Source of the DNA: an uncultured Collinsella sp.
Lineage (GTDB): Bacteria > Actinomycetota > Coriobacteriia > Coriobacteriales > Coriobacteriaceae
Direction: 5' to 3'
Assembly: GCA_900541245.1 (NCBI GenBank)
Contig: UQIS01000057.1
Location: 1-8,336, forward strand
Length of the DNA: 8,336 nt
Below, one piece after another: positions 5,767-8,336 of this stretch (position 1 is its first letter; each line of letters opens with the position of its first letter). The notes under the pieces are model-generated. The model worked only from the letters and a program-made list of their open reading frames with translations, ran no database searches and was not told where the DNA came from. A program made the position numbers and the translations under genes.

Positions 5767-5902
5767 GGGCCGCGTGCCCGCCCGCATTATATTTGATTGC
5801 CTGCTCGGGCAGTCCTGCGCAAGACGAAGGCCACATTAAGTGGCCTTCTTTGCGTGCGGAACTCGCGATCAATCAAATATAATGCGGGCGGGCACGCGGC
5901 CC
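5767..5902. repeat. 136-bp element with perfect 33-bp terminal inverted repeats
   Basis: The arms at 5767-5799 and 5870-5902 are exact reverse complements over 33 bp, each with a GC-rich outer part (GGGCCGCGTGCCCG) and an AT-rich inner part (CATTATATTTGATTG). They enclose 70 bp that contain a hairpin (5827-5847). The element begins 8 bp after the hydrolase stop codon and sits between convergent genes. Each arm carries an outward-facing TATAAT (5878-5883 on plus; rc of 5786-5791 on minus), but no fitting -35 boxes were found. No clear target-site duplication flanks it. It could be a MITE-like element, an invertible segment, or a giant terminator or mRNA-end structure. A local assembly fold-back cannot be excluded from sequence alone, though the distinct middle argues against it. 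Confidence 0.85.
5821..5851 (+). terminator. Hairpin terminator inside the inverted-repeat element
   Basis: AAGGCCAC (5827-5834), loop ATTAA, and GTGGCCTT (5840-5847) form a perfect 8-bp stem. The stem can extend outward through GCAAGACG and TTTGCG with small bulges. It is followed on the plus strand by CTTTG, a short T-tract, and on the minus strand by CGTCTTG. It is probably an intrinsic terminator for the hydrolase gene, weaker than the one at 5955-5981 because the T-tract is short. Confidence 0.6.
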
Positions 5903-5954
5903 TCTCGGGTTCGGGGCGCGACACACCGGACTGGGTTATCTGAATGAATATGGT

Positions 5955-5981
5955 GAAGGACCCTTTCGGGGCCTTCTTTTT
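5955..5981 (+). terminator. Intrinsic terminator overlapping the murB stop codon
   Basis: GAAGGACCC (5955-5963), loop TTTC, and GGGGCCTTC (5968-5976) pair at all but one position and are followed by TTTTT (5977-5981). On the plus strand this is a convincing Rho-independent terminator, ending transcription from the hydrolase side. Its T-tract overlaps the murB TAA (5980-5982), so the convergent genes share it tightly. Confidence 0.8.
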
Positions 5982-6942
5982 ATAAAAATTCGCCTACTCG
6001 GTGGACTTCGGGTTCTAGGTCTACGTCGAACTGCTCTTTGACTTTGGCTTGGATGTCGCGGATGAGTTCGTCGACGTCGGCGGCGGTGGCGTGGTCGGCG
6101 TTGACGATAAAGCCGCAGTGCTTTTCGCTTACCTGCGCGCCGCCAACGGCGTGTCCTCGCAGGCCGGCATCCATGATGAGCTTGCCGGCAAAGTAGCCCT
6201 CGGGGCGCTTGAAGGTGGAGCCGGCACTCGGCATGTCGAGCGGCTGCTTGTCCTCGCGGCGCTGGCGGTAGTCGTCCATGTCGGCCTTGATCATCGCGGC
6301 GTTGCCCGGGGCGAGATTGAAAGTGGCCGAAAGCACGATGAAACCGTCGTCGGCAATGCGGCTCTTGCGATAGCCCAGGTTGAGCTCGTCGACATCGAAC
6401 TCGATGATGCTGCCGCTGCCGCGGGTGCCGTCGTCGAGCATGCGGGCGGGCTTGTAGACGCGCACAGACCCCAGCACATCGGCCATGCAGGCACCGTAGG
6501 CGCCGGCGTTCATGTAGCAGGCGCCGCCGACCGATCCGGGGATGCCCGAGATGGGCTCCATGCCGGTGAGACCGGCCTCGGCTGCCGCCGCGGCGACATC
6601 GGAAAGCAAGGCGCCGGCTGCCGCCGTGACGTGCGTGCCGTCGACGGTGATGTCGGAGAGGCCCTCGCCCAGCGCCACGACGACGCCGCGGATGCCCTTG
6701 TCGCCGACAAGCAGGTCGGAGCCGTTGCCCACGATGGTGAGTGGCAGATCGCAGCGATAGCAGGTATCGAGTGTGGCGACGAGTCCCTGCTCGGTATCGG
6801 GCGTGACAAAGACGTCGGCCGGGCCGCCGATCTTAAACGTGGTGTGTTCGCGCATGGGCTCGCTCATCAGCACGTTGTCCTCGCCGGCAACGCCAGCAAG
6901 CGCGCACAGCAGGTCCTCGTTAAAAAAGTCGTTCTCGTGCAT
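5980..6942 (-). CDS. murB: UDP-N-acetylenolpyruvoylglucosamine reductase MurB
   Basis: MurB uses NADPH and FAD to reduce UDP-GlcNAc-enolpyruvate to UDP-MurNAc, the second committed step of cytoplasmic peptidoglycan precursor synthesis. The 320-residue protein has the FAD-binding N-terminal half (T-T-F-K-I-G-G-P-A; VGNGSDLLV at 71-79; EPISGIPGSVGGACYMNAG at 129-147), then Y-R-K-S-R at 191-195. The C-terminal MurB domain has PSAGSTFKRPEG with proton-donor Ser242, and L-E-P-E312-V with the catalytic Glu. Lengths and motifs are those of a complete active enzyme. The start is placed at ATG 6942, preceded by AAGGCGG about 8 nt away. An in-frame ATG at 7041 would add 33 residues that look non-coding and cross the divergent promoter region. 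It stands alone, outside any mur cluster. Confidence 0.97.
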   Translation of the reverse strand: MHENDFFNEDLLCALAGVAGEDNVLMSEPMREHTTFKIGGPADVFVTPDTEQGLVATLDTCYRCDLPLTIVGNGSDLLVGDKGIRGVVVALGEGLSDITVDGTHVTAAAGALLSDVAAAAAEAGLTGMEPISGIPGSVGGACYMNAGAYGACMADVLGSVRVYKPARMLDDGTRGSGSIIEFDVDELNLGYRKSRIADDGFIVLSATFNLAPGNAAMIKADMDDYRQRREDKQPLDMPSAGSTFKRPEGYFAGKLIMDAGLRGHAVGGAQVSEKHCGFIVNADHATAADVDELIRDIQAKVKEQFDVDLEPEVHRVGEFL

Positions 6943-7015
6943 ACGAATATCCGCCTTTTGGTGGTCGTTGTCATCAATCGATTGCAATATACCCCACCCG
7001 GACGGATTTGGTGCG
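6943..7015 (-). promoter_or_regulatory. Putative murB promoter with adjacent CG-centred palindrome
   Basis: On the minus strand, TATATT (rc of 6986-6991) could be the -10 box, with a leader of about 40 nt; no strong -35 is seen. Two bases downstream of this box lies the perfect palindrome CAATCGATTG (6975-6984), whose CG centre and A/T flanks resemble operators of LacI-family repressors. The divergent gene encodes such a regulator, so it may bind here. Confidence 0.35.
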
Positions 7016-7046
7016 CTGGCGGCGATAAAACAGCCGTCCACCGGAT

Positions 7047-7063
7047 TGGTAAAGTGTTTATCA
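7047..7063. promoter_or_regulatory. Candidate operator dyad before the LacI-family gene
   Basis: TGGTAAA, GTG, TTTATCA forms a dyad with six of seven matching pairs (TGRTAAA on both strands). The arms resemble LacI/GalR operators, but the odd-length spacing lacks the usual central CG. It lies just upstream of a TATACT (7085-7090) that could be the -10 box of the regulator gene, so autoregulation is plausible. Confidence 0.35.
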
Positions 7064-7084
7064 CCGAGGTAGAGGGGCAGTCGC

Positions 7085-7125
7085 TATACTTTCAAGAGAT
7101 TGCGCGTAAACCTGGAAGGAGCGAG
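7085..7125 (+). promoter_or_regulatory. Putative -10 box and RBS of the LacI-family gene
   Basis: TATACT (7085-7090) is a good -10 match without an obvious -35. GGAAGGAG (7114-7121) lies 4 nt before the ATG at 7126, giving a strong ribosome-binding site and fixing the start well inside a longer open frame that begins antisense to murB. Confidence 0.55.
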
Positions 7126-8154
7126 ATGGCCAACAAAGTCACCCTCAAGCAGATCGCCCAGGAGGTGGGGCTTTCCCCCTCGTCGGTCTCGCTTGTTCTC
7201 AATAATCGGCCTTGTCGCATCTCGGAAGAAAACCGCAAGCTCATCAAAGAGGTCGCGGCGCGCAACCACTATGTTCCTAACCAGATTGCGCGTAGCTTGG
7301 TCATGCGCGAGTCGCGCACGCTGGGTCTTATCGTCCCTAACATCGAGAGCCGCTTTTTTGCCTCGCTCGCCGGCAGTTTGGAAAAGCGCTGCCGTGAGGA
7401 CGGTTACGCACTCTTTATTACCAGCTCGGGCGGAAGCGCCGATGACGATCTTGAGCTGCTGCGCCAGTTGGTGACGCGCGGCGTTGACGGCGTCTTTTTG
7501 GTGGTGGGTGACGAGTTCTCCGACGACCGCGCCCTGCGCGAAGAAGTCAGCCATCTGCCTATCCCTGCCGTGATGGTCGACCGTGCCATTGAGGGGCTCG
7601 AGTGCGACAAGGTGATGTTCGACCACGAGATGGGCGGCTACATGGCCACCCGCTATCTGATTGAGCAAGGCCACCGCCGTATTGCCTGTCTGGTTAACGC
7701 ACGCCGCTCCAATACGGGTCGCAAACGACTTGCCGGCTATGAGCGCGCACTGCGCGAGGTTGGCTTGCCTATCGACGCGCGTTTAGAGTTTGAGAGCGAG
7801 TACTACATTTCGAGTGCCTATGAGGCCTCGGAGGCGGTGCTCGCAACTGATGCCACCGCTGTGTTCGCAAGTTCGGATAACATCGCCCTCGGTCTGCTCA
7901 AGCGCTTGCACGAGATGGGGAAGAGCATCCCGGACGACATCTCGGTGGTGAGTTACGACAACTCGGCCGCCGACGTTCTCTTTGAGCCGGCGCTGACTGC
8001 GATTGAGCAGGATCCTGGCGTCCTTGCGGAGCATGCTTTTGGCTGCATGTCCAAGCGTCTTGCCGGCAGGGGCGGTAGGCGTGCCGAAGAGGTCGTCCTG
8101 GAGCCGGCGCTTATCGTGAAGGGCAGCGTGCTCGATCTTACCGAATGTAGCTAA
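7126..8154 (+). CDS. LacI/GalR-family transcriptional regulator
   Basis: This 342-residue protein is a complete LacI-family DNA-binding regulator. The N-terminal helix-turn-helix is TLKQIAQEVGLSPSSVSLVL (6-25). The hinge helix, with the family motif Y-V-P-N-Q-I-A-R-S-L, is at 49-58 and inserts into the operator minor groove. A periplasmic-binding-protein-like effector domain fills about 63-335, with V-D-R at 151-153, F-A-S-S-D-N (247-252) and the I-P-D-D-I-S-V-V-S-Y-D loop (269-279). Sequence style is nearest to the CcpA/RbsR/PurR branch. The ligand (sugar or nucleobase) and the target genes cannot be read from the sequence. The usual clue, an adjacent transporter or sugar-hydrolase operon, would lie beyond the contig end. 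Dyads at 7047-7063 and 6975-6984 are candidate operators. Whether murB is under its control is unknown. Confidence 0.95.
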   Translation: MANKVTLKQIAQEVGLSPSSVSLVLNNRPCRISEENRKLIKEVAARNHYVPNQIARSLVMRESRTLGLIVPNIESRFFASLAGSLEKRCREDGYALFITSSGGSADDDLELLRQLVTRGVDGVFLVVGDEFSDDRALREEVSHLPIPAVMVDRAIEGLECDKVMFDHEMGGYMATRYLIEQGHRRIACLVNARRSNTGRKRLAGYERALREVGLPIDARLEFESEYYISSAYEASEAVLATDATAVFASSDNIALGLLKRLHEMGKSIPDDISVVSYDNSAADVLFEPALTAIEQDPGVLAEHAFGCMSKRLAGRGGRRAEEVVLEPALIVKGSVLDLTECS

Positions 8155-8336
8155 GCGTACTTGTTTGTTTGCATAGATTGCATGCGGAGTGTCCGCTATT
8201 TACCGGCGGGGGGGGGGGGGGGGGGGGGCGGGGGAGAAGTAGTGGAAATGGAAAGAAAAAAAAAAAAACAAAAAAAAAGAAACACAACGAAACAAGAATT
8301 TTTTTTTTAAAAAGAAAAAAAGAAATTTTTTTTTTT
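8155..8336. other. Short spacer running into homopolymer artefact
   Basis: About 50 bases after the regulator stop codon look like normal sequence, without a recognisable terminator or gene start. From about 8206 there are runs of G (over 20), A and T. A long G-run is typical of no-signal calls in two-colour short-read chemistry, so this end is best trimmed. Confidence 0.75.

Noticed and set aside
5767..5902. The inverted-repeat element as a CRISPR unit, tRNA or other known structured RNA
   Set aside because: There is only one inverted pair and no direct-repeat array, no cloverleaf with a TTC loop, and no recognised riboswitch core.
6943..7041. Longer MurB starting at the ATG at 7041
   Set aside because: The extra 33 residues are unlike MurB N-termini, and they cover the promoter region and a dyad. 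The ATG at 6942 has a better RBS.
6049..7125. A 359-codon plus-strand extension upstream of the LacI-family ATG
   Set aside because: It is antisense to murB, while the internal ATG at 7126 has a strong RBS and begins the canonical HTH. The extension is a shadow.

Overview
The window reads as an assembled contig from a high-GC Actinomycetota gut commensal, most likely Collinsella or a close Coriobacteriia relative. That rests on codon usage (strong G/C third positions in the housekeeping genes), on the Tat-exported coiled-coil/CHAP hydrolase, and on my recollection of similar GalE, MurB and LacI-type proteins in that group. No marker gene settles the genus. Both extreme ends (about 1-100 and about 8206-8336) are homopolymer-rich, look like assembly or read artefacts, and should not be interpreted.

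Left half (about 100-3225) is accessory DNA. It holds a decayed transposase end, then a minus-strand two-gene cassette: an AAA/ABC-like ATPase (1232-2530) translationally coupled to a Cys-rich protein with a PD-(D/E)XK-like motif (571-1239). This ATPase-plus-putative-nuclease pair has the layout of a phage-defence cassette, does not match a named system I can identify with certainty, and is the best candidate for an undescribed system here. Upstream of it are a possible broken gene end, a truncated IS3-type orfA, a strong minus-strand terminator and two related near-perfect palindromes.

Right half (3225-8154) is housekeeping chromosome: galE (minus, UDP-glucose 4-epimerase), a divergent secreted peptidoglycan hydrolase (plus), a convergent murB (minus, peptidoglycan precursor synthesis) and a divergent LacI/GalR-family regulator (plus). 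Three of these four genes relate to envelope or sugar metabolism, but each appears to be its own transcription unit. Between the hydrolase and murB is a 136-bp element with perfect 33-bp terminal inverted repeats around a terminator-like hairpin, followed by a second terminator that overlaps the murB stop codon.

No rRNA, tRNA or CRISPR array was seen.
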